A DNA stretch of 11,108 nucleotides. It comes from an uncultured Verrucomicrobiales bacterium (GTDB lineage: Bacteria; Verrucomicrobiota; Verrucomicrobiia; Limisphaerales; JACDHS01). Shown here piece after piece: positions 1 to 8,483 of the stretch. A model generated the notes under the pieces. The model was not told the origin of the DNA. It made no database searches and saw nothing but the letters and a program-made list of their open reading frames with translations. Both the position numbers and the translations under genes were made by a program. The stretch spans positions 1 to 11,108 of the forward strand of contig CALJZV010000430.1 in assembly GCA_937983475.1 (NCBI GenBank), read 5' to 3'. Numbering within the stretch: the stretch's first letter is position 1; every line of letters begins with the position of its first letter.

Positions 1-264
1 GATAACGCCACGAACGAACCTCATCGTAGAAAACTCGCTGTTCCATGTTGCCGCCTTGATTTTATGGCTTAGCGAAAGATTGAAAAGGTTGTTTAATTTC
101 GGGGGCGGGTAGGCGGCGAGGGACAACCTGTTCGCAAGTGGGAAGGCGTTTTTCGCGCCGGATTCGTCGTCAATGAAAGATTGCCGCCATCCATGGGCAA
201 GACTGTGCATGACCTCGTTGGGGACGTCTACGAAGATTTAAACCTTGTAAAAGCGCAGCCCCAA
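1..264. other. Gene-free left edge
   Basis: I see no convincing gene here. Short open frames on both strands have no recognisable composition or motif. The first 23 codons of plus frame 1 are open up to a TAG at 70-72 and could in principle be the tail of a gene entering from the left, but nothing in the residues supports that. Confidence 0.4.
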
Positions 265-402
265 GCCCCGTCAGGGGCGGCATCGTTGTAGTAGAAATGA
301 TTTACCTGAAAGAAGCTCCGTATGGAGCGGCATATTCCGCCCCTGACGGGGCTTTTTATTTTCCTGGCGGTCTGGCTACAACGATTTCGCTCCTGACGGA
401 GC
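265..402. repeat. Cluster of REP-like short palindromic units
   Basis: Four related 14-bp palindromic cores of the form GC(C/T)CC-4 nt-GG(G/A)GC lie within 138 bp: 265-278, 315-328, 339-352 and 389-402. The first and last carry the same flank, ATCGTTGTAG, in opposite orientation (282-291 plus; 376-385 read on minus), so the outer units form a large inverted repeat. The two inner units are themselves head to head around GCGGCATATTCCGC. Units of this look are dispersed in intergenic DNA of Verrucomicrobia and Bacteroidetes, from general knowledge; no copy number can be checked here. The third unit is followed by a T-rich run and could double as a terminator. Confidence 0.65.
339..360 (+). terminator. 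Terminator-like hairpin within the REP cluster
   Basis: GCCCC (339-343) pairs with GGGGC (348-352) around a TGAC loop and is followed at once by TTTTTATT, the shape of a rho-independent terminator on the plus strand. No plus-strand gene ends nearby, so the resemblance may come from the repeat unit rather than from a real termination role. Confidence 0.25.
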
Positions 403-490
403 TGGGGCATGTACGCACAGCAGCCGGCTCAAAAATAAACGCAAATGCACCTTGCTGACGGCCACCGGGAAAAAGACTTTCAGAAAAATA

Positions 491-544
491 TAGCCGACCT
501 ACCCCGTGACCGCAGGGGTTACGGGGCTTGTTCCACAACGGCTA
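491..544. repeat. Nested inverted repeat, unknown role
   Basis: TAGCCG (491-496) is mirrored by CGGCTA (539-544). Inside it CCCCGT (502-507) is mirrored by ACGGGG (521-526). The two stems are concentric and could fold as one interrupted hairpin in DNA or RNA. It sits 90 bp from the REP-like cluster and may be a decayed copy of the same sort of element. No promoter or gene can be tied to it. Confidence 0.3.
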
Positions 545-606
545 GGTTTGAAGCTCCGCCGCCCTTTGCCCCGCGCCGACCAAAGCTAGTCTCTGAGGCG
601 TATCTG

Positions 607-918
607 TCATTTGTTCTTTTGATCGGAAAAAATGTGTGGCTTTGCCGCAATTGTCATGGAAATGAGGGTGGTCGTTTGGACTGAGTAGGTCCACCAGTGA
701 TGTTGATGACCCAACACGGCTTGAGGCGTAAGCGAGATTGTTATTGAAGGCGTCGAGTGCCAACCAAAGACCGAATATTCATTTAAATGCAGCAAGCTTC
801 GGCAATCAGCACACGAAGAATCTACGGTGATTCGCTTGTATGAAAAAACTGCTGCTAGGCAAAGGATGAAAGCACCCCAAAAAATGACCCGAACGTGAAA
901 GAGAGTAGATGGTTTCAT
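607..918 (-). CDS. Possible small membrane-anchored protein, unknown function
   Basis: A 103-residue frame that looks more protein-like than other small frames in this flank. It starts MKPSTLFHVR, followed by one hydrophobic segment (about residues 9-27) that would serve as an uncleaved anchor. A C36-x2-C39 pair and a His/Trp-rich patch (H71, H73, H74, W75, W76) follow. Small anchored proteins with a CxxC and a later HxHHW cluster occur in Verrucomicrobia and Planctomycetes from my recollection, which is why I keep it. I do not know a function; metal binding is a guess from Cys/His content. The ATG at 918 has only a weak upstream AAGG. The gene stands alone, with no neighbour within 400 bp on its strand. 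The C-terminal 20 residues look less ordered and could reflect a frameshifted end. It may not be a gene at all. Confidence 0.4.
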   Translation of the reverse strand: MKPSTLFHVRVIFWGAFILCLAAVFSYKRITVDSSCADCRSLLHLNEYSVFGWHSTPSITISLTPQAVLGHQHHWWTYSVQTTTLISMTIAAKPHIFSDQKNK

Positions 919-1327
919 ACGCCTAGACCTTATGGTTTCGTGGAAAGTTAAAAAGGATGACTAACAATAAACCAAGCCCAAGTTCCATGCGCCCAAAAAT
1001 TCCCCATTCCGGCCTGGGCGTCCACCACCGTTTTCGAGGAGCGCACATTTTGGGTTCGTGGAACTTTTGAAATCCCAGATCGGCCGGATAGCGGCGCTGA
1101 ATCGCGCGCAGTCCAAATGCTGGCGCATATGGCCAGCGTCTGTTCGGGCGCGAAGCGTTTGGACTGCGGCGATTGATCGCCGCTTCAGCCGCTTTCGGGA
1201 GGGACGAGCTTCGCGAGGCCGACCTTTTATTTTATTGAAAGGATTTGGGATTCGGGGGACGCATCCCTCCGGAAGAGTTGTGAGGCTCGTGGAACTCGCC
1301 TCTCCGGGTTAGGAATTCGCGGCACGG
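919..1327. other. Intergenic stretch downstream of clpC
   Basis: No gene is supported in these 409 bases. An 84-codon plus-strand frame from a GTG at 1058 is Arg/Trp/Ser-rich and runs across palindromic DNA, so I treat it as spurious. The stretch holds the nested palindromes at 1107-1183, a 10-bp direct repeat (TCGTGGAACT at 1056-1065 and 1287-1296) and an interrupted dyad just past the clpC stop: CCGGA/TCCGG at 1269-1273 and 1303-1307, enclosing GAGGC/GCCTC at 1282-1286 and 1298-1302. That last dyad lies where a clpC terminator is expected but has no T-tract. Confidence 0.5.
1107..1183. repeat. Nested palindromic element
   Basis: A 14-bp inverted repeat with one mismatch (1107-1120 and 1155-1168; core CAGTCCAAA/TTTGGACTG) encloses a second stem, GCTGGC (1119-1124) with GCCAGC (1132-1137). 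It is immediately followed by GCGGCGAT-TG-ATCGCCGC (1166-1183), a perfect 8-bp hairpin. Such density of dyads is typical of non-coding dispersed repeats, and the sequence style resembles recurrent intergenic elements of Pedosphaera-like genomes (recollection, not searched). Confidence 0.5.
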
Positions 1328-3832
<2,505 letters not shown>

Positions 3833-3843
3833 AAAACAAATTG

Positions 3844-4947
3844 CTATTGCCCGGGCGCTTTGTCCAGCGAGCCAGGCGGTTTCGGAGTTGGGCGGCGCAC
3901 CGCGCGGAGACGGTCACGCAGCATGTCTGATCGTAACACGTCCCGCTCCTCTGCGGCGAGCTTTTCGGCGTGCATTTTTTGCAGGTGCGCCGGCTGGGTG
4001 ATGATGAAGAGTTCGTCCACCAGCGAGCGGTCCACTCCGGGAAACAATCCCATGTCCACGCCCAGGCGCGTCAGGGAAAGGAGATTCATCGTTTCCTTGG
4101 AGGTGATGCAGTGGGCGTTGGCAAGAATGCCGTAGGCGCGCCCGATGTGGTTGAAGACCATCTTGGGCTTCTTCTCAAGCAGCATGGCGCGGGCGTTCTC
4201 TTCGTGCTCGATAATTTGAAGCAATACTTTGTTGAGCCGCTCGACGATGTCGGTTTCCGCCTCGCCCAGAGTCATTTGATTGGATACCTGGAAGACGTTG
4301 CCCAACGCTTCTGTGCCCTCTCCGTAAAGGCCGCGCACGGCCAGCCCCAGCTTGTTCACCGACTGGATAATCTGGTTGATCTGCTCGGCAAGCACCAAGC
4401 CGGGCAGGTGCAGCATGGCGCTGACGCGGATACCGGTTCCCAGATTGGTGGGGCAGGCGGTCAGGTAGCCGAGATCAGCATGGAAGGCGTAATCGAGCTT
4501 TTTTTCCAGTTCGCTGTCCACTTGGTCAATGGCCTGCCAGGCTTGTTTCAACTGGAGGCCGGGGCGCAGCGCCTGCATGCGCAAATGATCCTCCTCGTTG
4601 ATCATCACGCAGAGGGATTCCTCCTTGTTGACCACCAAGGCGCTGCCTGCGCTTTTTGCGGCGTGCTCGCGGCTGATGAGGTGGCGCTCGACCAGAATTT
4701 GTTTGTCGATGGCCGGCAAATTATCCATGGATTCGGAGAAGGCCCGGCTCATCTGCTGCAGGCCTTCCACGGCAGGCCGGAGAATGTCCAGACCGCGGAT
4801 GCGCTCGGCTTTTTTGGCCCAGCCGGGAAAGGCCACGCCGCGGACGTTGCGGGCCAGGCGGACGCGGCTGGACATCACAATTCGGTCGTGCGGGCCGGTG
4901 CGCCGGGCGGTCTCCGTTGGGGTGGCTAGGAATTCGATAATGTCCAT
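3844..4947 (-). CDS. mcsB: Protein-arginine kinase McsB
   Basis: Phosphagen-kinase-fold enzyme that phosphorylates protein arginines with ATP, marking damaged proteins for ClpCP. The length of 367 residues is close to the 363 of B. subtilis McsB. Visible family signatures are SSRVRLARN (26-34), NEEDH (117-121, catalytic glutamates) and CPTNLGTGIR (165-174, active-site Cys165). The C-terminal segment has ERDVLRS (334-340), which aligns with the RDxxRA allosteric phosphoarginine pocket of B. subtilis (R337/D338/R341 there) with the final Ala changed to Ser. A literal RDRLRA follows at 344-349. A basic, Pro-rich tail ends the protein. The ATG lies 3 bp after the mcsA TGA with no SD of its own, so translation is probably coupled to mcsA. 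Creatine or arginine kinase activity is unlikely given the McsA/ClpC neighbours and absence of the large N-terminal domain of those enzymes. Confidence 0.95.
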   Translation of the reverse strand: MDIIEFLATPTETARRTGPHDRIVMSSRVRLARNVRGVAFPGWAKKAERIRGLDILRPAVEGLQQMSRAFSESMDNLPAIDKQILVERHLISREHAAKSAGSALVVNKEESLCVMINEEDHLRMQALRPGLQLKQAWQAIDQVDSELEKKLDYAFHADLGYLTACPTNLGTGIRVSAMLHLPGLVLAEQINQIIQSVNKLGLAVRGLYGEGTEALGNVFQVSNQMTLGEAETDIVERLNKVLLQIIEHEENARAMLLEKKPKMVFNHIGRAYGILANAHCITSKETMNLLSLTRLGVDMGLFPGVDRSLVDELFIITQPAHLQKMHAEKLAAEERDVLRSDMLRDRLRAVRRPTPKPPGSLDKAPGQ

Positions 4948-4950
4948 GGC

Positions 4951-5457
4951 TCAGGCGGTGGTTTGGCTGAGTTTCTCCTTGATGACCTTGATTTCATCCC
5001 GCAGCGCGGCGGCATCTTCAAAATTTTCGGCAGAGACGGCTTTTTCGAGTTTTTTCTGAAGAGCCTTGAGGCGGTCGGCCAAATCCCGGCTTTTGACAAG
5101 CGCGGCCGGAACTTTGCCGGTGTGACGGGTGCCTTTGTGCATGGACTTGAGGAGCGATTCCAACGGCTCGGCGAAGGTTGCATAGCACTCGGCGCATCCC
5201 ATGCGGCCTGACTTTTTGAAATCAGCCTGGGTGAAGCCGCATTGCGGGCACTTGAGGTCTTCGCTGCCGGCGGTCTCCTCCATCTCCTTGGCGGCGCCTA
5301 GTCCCAATAGCAGGTCGGCCATGGAAAAGGCGGTCGGGTCCGAAACGCCCTTGGACTTGGCGCAGTCTTCGCAAAGATCCACCTTGCGCATTTCATCGCC
5401 GACAATCTGGGTAAAATGCAGCTTGGCGTCGTTTTGTTTGCAAACCATGCACAACAT
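4951..5457 (-). CDS. mcsA: McsA, zinc-binding activator of McsB (UVR-motif protein)
   Basis: Adaptor that binds and stimulates McsB and links it to ClpC. The 168 residues hold four CxxC pairs (C3/C6, C29/C32, C70/C73, C88/C91), enough for two zinc sites as in B. subtilis McsA. A C-terminal UVR helical hairpin follows (about 126-161), with the typical ENFEDAAALRDEI core. I start it at the ATG at 5457 rather than the in-frame one at 5487. An AGGAG lies 5 nt upstream of 5457, and the protein then begins MLCMVC, matching the family's N-terminal first CxxC; the longer form adds ten residues ahead of that motif. It is the first stress-module gene of the block, 54 bp after ilvE, and its own strong SD suggests independent translation initiation. 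The UVR motif is shared with UvrB/UvrC, but the CxxC pattern and the neighbours exclude those. Confidence 0.93.
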   Translation of the reverse strand: MLCMVCKQNDAKLHFTQIVGDEMRKVDLCEDCAKSKGVSDPTAFSMADLLLGLGAAKEMEETAGSEDLKCPQCGFTQADFKKSGRMGCAECYATFAEPLESLLKSMHKGTRHTGKVPAALVKSRDLADRLKALQKKLEKAVSAENFEDAAALRDEIKVIKEKLSQTTA

Positions 5458-5462
5458 AAACT

Positions 5463-5468
5463 CTCCTC
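5463..5468 (-). promoter_or_regulatory. Shine-Dalgarno site fixing the mcsA start
   Basis: On the minus strand GAGGAG (5463-5468) lies 5 nt before the ATG at 5457. It is one of only three clear SD sites in the window and decides the start against the upstream ATG at 5487. Confidence 0.75.
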
Positions 5469-5491
5469 TTTTTGCCTGGCTAACCACGCTA

Positions 5492-5503
5492 GGGCGATTG
5501 CCC
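5492..5503. other. Small hairpin between ilvE and mcsA
   Basis: GGGC (5492-5495) and GCCC (5500-5503) form a perfect 4-bp stem around a GATT loop in the 54-bp ilvE-mcsA gap. No T-tract follows on the minus strand, so a terminator is unlikely. It could attenuate or stabilise the transcript. Confidence 0.25.
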
Positions 5504-5511
5504 GGTGTTCG

Positions 5512-6378
5512 TTATATCGGCTCGCCTGACTCTTTCGTCAAGGAACTGTAGCTGGCCACCAGGCTGCGCGTCACCGGGCCGGGCTTGCCGTTGCCGATCA
5601 CGCGCCCGTCAATCTTGACCACCGGAATCAACTCTGCGCCGGTGCCGGTCAGAAAGCATTCGTCGGCGTTGAACAAATCATAACGCGTGAGATTGGGTTC
5701 GCTTACCTGCAGGCCCATTTCGCGCGCCAGATCCATTGCCACGCCGCGTGTGATGCCATACAGAGCGCCGGCTGAGAGCGGGGGGGTGAGCAGGTGGTTG
5801 CCTTTGACGATAAATATGTTGTCGCCGGTGCACTCGGACACAAACCCCTCGGAGTTGAGCATGATGGCCTCTTCACACCCGGCGTTGTTGGCCTCGATCT
5901 TGGCCAGGATGTTGTTGAGATAGTTCAGGGACTTGATGGCCGGGTTGAGCGCGCTGTGCAGGTTGCGCGTGGTGGCCACGGTCACAATTTCCATGCCGCG
6001 CTCGTACATCGCTGGCGGATAAAGCTGAATCTTGTCGGCAATGATGATGACTGACGGATTTTTGCACCGGTTTGGATTCAAACCGAGCGTGCCAACGCCC
6101 CGTGTGACCACAAGCCGAATGTAACCGTCGCGGATTTTATTTTTCCGGCAGGATTCCACCACGGCGCGGACGATTTGCTCGTGCGACATGGGAATGGACA
6201 GCAGGATGGCCTTGGCTGAATAAAAGAGACGGTCCACGTGCTCCTTGAGCTTGAACACGCGGCCGTTGTAGGCGCGAATGCCTTCAAACACACCGTCTCC
6301 ATACAGCAACCCGTGGTCGAACACCGAGATTTTGGCGTTCTTCTCGTCATAAAATTTGCCGTCAATGTAAACTTTCAT
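5512..6378 (-). CDS. ilvE: Branched-chain-amino-acid aminotransferase (PLP fold type IV)
   Basis: Reversibly transfers the amino group between Leu/Ile/Val and 2-oxoglutarate, the last step of branched-chain amino-acid synthesis, in the cytoplasm. At 288 residues it has the short archaeal-type IlvE length. Class IV signatures are N-terminal YIDGKFYDEKNAKISVFDHG and GDGVFEGIRAY (28-37), the PLP lysine K149 in AIKSLNYLNN, ECTGDNIFIV (182-191) with E182 placed to contact the pyridine nitrogen, GITRGV (208-213), and TGTGAE (244-249) near the phosphate. D-amino-acid transaminase and aminodeoxychorismate lyase share the fold. The long match in style to Methanocaldococcus-type IlvE favours BCAT, but substrate range cannot be fixed from sequence. 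It lies 54 bp upstream of mcsA on the same strand and may be co-transcribed with the protein quality-control genes. There is no SD before the ATG. Confidence 0.92.
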   Translation of the reverse strand: MKVYIDGKFYDEKNAKISVFDHGLLYGDGVFEGIRAYNGRVFKLKEHVDRLFYSAKAILLSIPMSHEQIVRAVVESCRKNKIRDGYIRLVVTRGVGTLGLNPNRCKNPSVIIIADKIQLYPPAMYERGMEIVTVATTRNLHSALNPAIKSLNYLNNILAKIEANNAGCEEAIMLNSEGFVSECTGDNIFIVKGNHLLTPPLSAGALYGITRGVAMDLAREMGLQVSEPNLTRYDLFNADECFLTGTGAELIPVVKIDGRVIGNGKPGPVTRSLVASYSSLTKESGEPI

Positions 6379-6456
6379 CAGGTGCGTTGAAACTAGGTAA
6401 ATCGTTCGGGCATGGCAACAAGGAGTTGGAAAAAAATAAGTGCATTTTCGCGCGCT

Positions 6457-6485
6457 TTGGTGAATGAATTGCCCCTCAACATAAT
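6457..6485 (+). promoter_or_regulatory. Candidate promoter of the PEP-hydrolase-family gene
   Basis: TTGGTG (6457-6462), a 17-nt spacer and CATAAT (6480-6485) fit a sigma-70 -35/-10 pair. Transcription would begin about 6 nt before the ATG at 6498, consistent with the absence of an SD. The same bases also show TTGG and TTGC with GG-N10-GC spacing (6459-6460, 6471-6472), a weak sigma-54 look, so the class of promoter is ambiguous. The region is shared with the divergent ilvE, for which I see no convincing promoter. Confidence 0.35.
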
Positions 6486-6497
6486 TAAAAATTCTCT

Positions 6498-7388
6498 ATG
6501 CCAAATCCCTGGACTGGAAAAGGAAACCCTTACACCCGCAAGGAAGTTGTCGAGCGGCTGCGCGCCGCGTTGAAAAAAGGCCAGCCGCTCATCGCAGCCG
6601 GCGCAGGCACCGGCATCTCCGCCAAATTCATCGAAAAAGGCGGCGCCGACCTGATCATTATCTACAATTCAGGCCGCTTCCGCATGGCCGGCCACGGCTC
6701 CACCTGCGGCCTCATGTCCTACGGTGATGCCAACGCAATCGCGATGGAAATCGGCGAGCACGAGGTTTTGCCTGTTGTTGAGGAAGTGCCGGTGATCTGC
6801 GGCGTTCACGCCACCGACCCGCGCCGCCGCATGTGGCATTGGCTGCTCAAGGTCAAGGAAATGGGCTTCTCGGGCGTGAACAATTTTCCCACACATTGCA
6901 TTGTGGACGGGCAGTTCCGGCAGGTGCTGGAGGAAACCGGCATGAGCGTCAAAAAGGAATTCGAGATGGTCGCGCTTGCCCGCAAGATGGACCTGTTTTC
7001 CATCGTGTATGTTGCCAAGCCCGACGAGGCCAAGGCCATGGCCCAAGCCGGCGCGGACGCCATCATCGCCCATGTGGGCACCACCGTCGGCGGTTCCATC
7101 GGCGTCACCGGCGCGGCCTGCACCATGGAGGACGCCGTCCAGCGCACGCAGGCCATCATCACGGCGGCGCGCCAAGTGCGCAAAGACATCCTGTTCCTCT
7201 CGCACGGCGGCCCCATCGCCACCCCCGAGGACGCCGCTTACATCAATGAACACACCGAGTGCGTCGGGTTTGTAGGCGCTTCCAGCCTCGAGCGTTTGGG
7301 TGTTGAGCAATCGCTGGTGGACCTGACCAGGAAGTTCAAGAAAATCCCCGTTCGACCACAGGCGTTGAAGCCCTTCAAGAAGCGCTAA
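6498..7388 (+). CDS. Phosphoenolpyruvate hydrolase family (TIM-barrel) protein
   Basis: The 296 residues match the PEP-hydrolase-like TIM-barrel family (PF09370 type), related to the PEP mutase/isocitrate lyase superfamily and found in plants and fungi as the C-terminal domain of Tm-1-like proteins. Recognisable segments are GAGTGISAKF (35-44), LIIIYNSGRFRMAG (52-65), GVNNFPT (126-132), AHVGTTVGGSIG (191-202), SHGGPIATPED (235-245) and GASSLERLG (260-268). These Gly-rich strand ends are typical of a barrel binding a phosphate or carboxylate ligand. The name comes from the family; the physiological reaction in bacteria is not established, and no Tm-1 N-terminal domain or partner gene is next to it. 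The length is complete for a single barrel. The ATG at 6498 has no SD, and the candidate promoter places the transcript start almost at the start codon. The gene is divergent from ilvE. Confidence 0.88.
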   Translation: MPNPWTGKGNPYTRKEVVERLRAALKKGQPLIAAGAGTGISAKFIEKGGADLIIIYNSGRFRMAGHGSTCGLMSYGDANAIAMEIGEHEVLPVVEEVPVICGVHATDPRRRMWHWLLKVKEMGFSGVNNFPTHCIVDGQFRQVLEETGMSVKKEFEMVALARKMDLFSIVYVAKPDEAKAMAQAGADAIIAHVGTTVGGSIGVTGAACTMEDAVQRTQAIITAARQVRKDILFLSHGGPIATPEDAAYINEHTECVGFVGASSLERLGVEQSLVDLTRKFKKIPVRPQALKPFKKR

Positions 7389-7409
7389 GGGCCTTCGCAG
7401 TTTTGTGAA

Positions 7410-7425
7410 TGGCAGGGGGCATGCT
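7410..7425 (+). promoter_or_regulatory. Candidate sigma-54 (-24/-12) promoter
   Basis: TGGCA (7410-7414) and ATGCT (7421-7425) have the invariant GG (7411-7412) and GC (7423-7424) separated by exactly 10 nt. The -12 block differs from TTGCW at its first base. A start 12 nt on, near 7436, would give a leader beginning just before the AGGAG at 7437-7441. It lies in the 58-bp gap after the PEP-hydrolase-family gene, upstream of a secreted protein. Chance occurrence cannot be excluded in GC-rich DNA. Confidence 0.35.
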
Positions 7426-7436
7426 GCCTGTAAACC

Positions 7437-7441
7437 AGGAG
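7437..7441 (+). promoter_or_regulatory. Shine-Dalgarno site fixing the secreted-protein start
   Basis: AGGAG lies 5 nt before the ATG at 7447. It selects that start over an in-frame upstream ATG at 7428 region codons or earlier, which would add residues before the signal peptide and break its typical Met-Lys opening. Confidence 0.7.
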
Positions 7442-7446
7442 TGTAT

Positions 7447-8481
7447 ATGAAAAATTCACCTGGAATTACAGGAGCTATGGTTCTTGCCGCCTTCGCCGCC
7501 GGCCTGCTGTTGACACCGGCCCTGACCGCTGGAAACGAGCAGGGTCAGATTTCGCGCACCGTTTGGGTCAACGCGACCCTGCCGGGCCTCTTTTCCAAGG
7601 GCTTGGTCGCCAAGGGGCAAATAGACCTGCGCGGCAACAACGTCCAGACCGACAGTTTTGACTCCAGCGATCCCGCCTACAGCACCAACGGACGCTATGA
7701 TCCCGCCAAGAAAAAGGACAAGGGGGACGTGGCCACCAATTCCAGCCTCACCAACTCCCTGAGCGTGGGCAACGCCAAGATCATTGGCAAAGTCTCCACC
7801 GGGCCCGAGGGGGTTGTGGGCATCGGTCCCAATGGCACGGTGGGCAGCCTCGCCTGGCATGTCTCGGGGAACAAGGGCATCGAGCCCGGTTGGTCTTCCG
7901 ACGACATGGACGTGGAGTTTCCGGATGTCCAGGCGCCGTTTTCCAGCGCCCCGCAACCTGTCGGCGGCACGGTCAACGGCGTGACCTATGATTACATCAT
8001 CACCAGCGGAAACTGGAAAATCTCCAGTCAGACTCTCAAAGGCAAGGTGCTGGTCACTGGCGAAGCCACGGTATTGGTCACCAGCGAAATCGCCTTCACC
8101 GGCCAGGACTTTCTCAAAATCCAGCCCAACGCCAGCCTCAAGCTCTACATGGCTGGCGAAAAAACCCGGCTCGGCGGGCAAGGTGTGTTGAACGAGTCGG
8201 GCAAGGCTGAGAATTTTTACTACTTCGGGTTGCCCGCCAACACGTCACTTTCCCTCAGCGGCAACGCATCGTTTACGGGAGCCCTCTACGCGCCCCAGGC
8301 AACTTTCACCCTGGGCGGCGGAGGCAACAACACTTACGACTTTGTCGGCGCGGCGGTCGCCAACACAATCAAACTCAATGGCCACTTCAACTTTCATTAC
8401 GACGAGAATCTGGCCAAGGTCGGGCCTTCTCGCGGCTACGTCATTACCGCCTGGCATGAGGCCTATCCGCGACTGCCTTGA
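7447..8481 (+). CDS. Secreted beta-rich protein with pilus-associated (DUF7305-like) C-terminal signature
   Basis: A 344-residue exported protein. Residues 1-28 form a Sec signal peptide (MKNSPG, hydrophobic 8-25, likely cleavage after LTA). The mature part is Gly/Asn/Thr-rich with alternating short strands, suggesting a beta-helix, and has no cysteine. The end region (about 256-322) carries FTGALYAPQATFTLGGGG, DFVGAAVANTIKLNG and HYDENL, a pattern I associate with DUF7305-type domains of PilX-like minor-pilin proteins. SFDSSDPAYSTNGRYDP (about 70-86) is another block I recall from verrucomicrobial relatives, which usually have a prepilin-type N-terminus; this one has an ordinary signal peptide instead. 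Function is unknown; a cell-surface or pilus-linked role is inference. The start at 7447 is chosen by AGGAG 5 nt upstream and the signal peptide. Its stop lies 2 bp from the stop of the convergent gene. Confidence 0.85.
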   Translation: MKNSPGITGAMVLAAFAAGLLLTPALTAGNEQGQISRTVWVNATLPGLFSKGLVAKGQIDLRGNNVQTDSFDSSDPAYSTNGRYDPAKKKDKGDVATNSSLTNSLSVGNAKIIGKVSTGPEGVVGIGPNGTVGSLAWHVSGNKGIEPGWSSDDMDVEFPDVQAPFSSAPQPVGGTVNGVTYDYIITSGNWKISSQTLKGKVLVTGEATVLVTSEIAFTGQDFLKIQPNASLKLYMAGEKTRLGGQGVLNESGKAENFYYFGLPANTSLSLSGNASFTGALYAPQATFTLGGGGNNTYDFVGAAVANTIKLNGHFNFHYDENLAKVGPSRGYVITAWHEAYPRLP

Positions 8482-8483
8482 GG

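Noticed and set aside
265..402. CRISPR array
   Set aside because: Units alternate in orientation, differ in length and lack regular unique spacers; there are no cas genes.
445..684. 79-codon plus-strand frame
   Set aside because: No SD, composition not protein-like, and it overlaps the better minus-strand candidate and an inverted repeat.
1058..1312. 84-codon plus-strand frame starting at a GTG
   Set aside because: Arg/Trp/Ser-rich translation running through palindromic repeats; no SD and no domain.
5458..5511. CtsR box or CIRCE operator upstream of mcsA
   Set aside because: Neither GGTCAAA direct repeats nor the TTAGCACTC/GAGTGCTAA inverted repeat is present.
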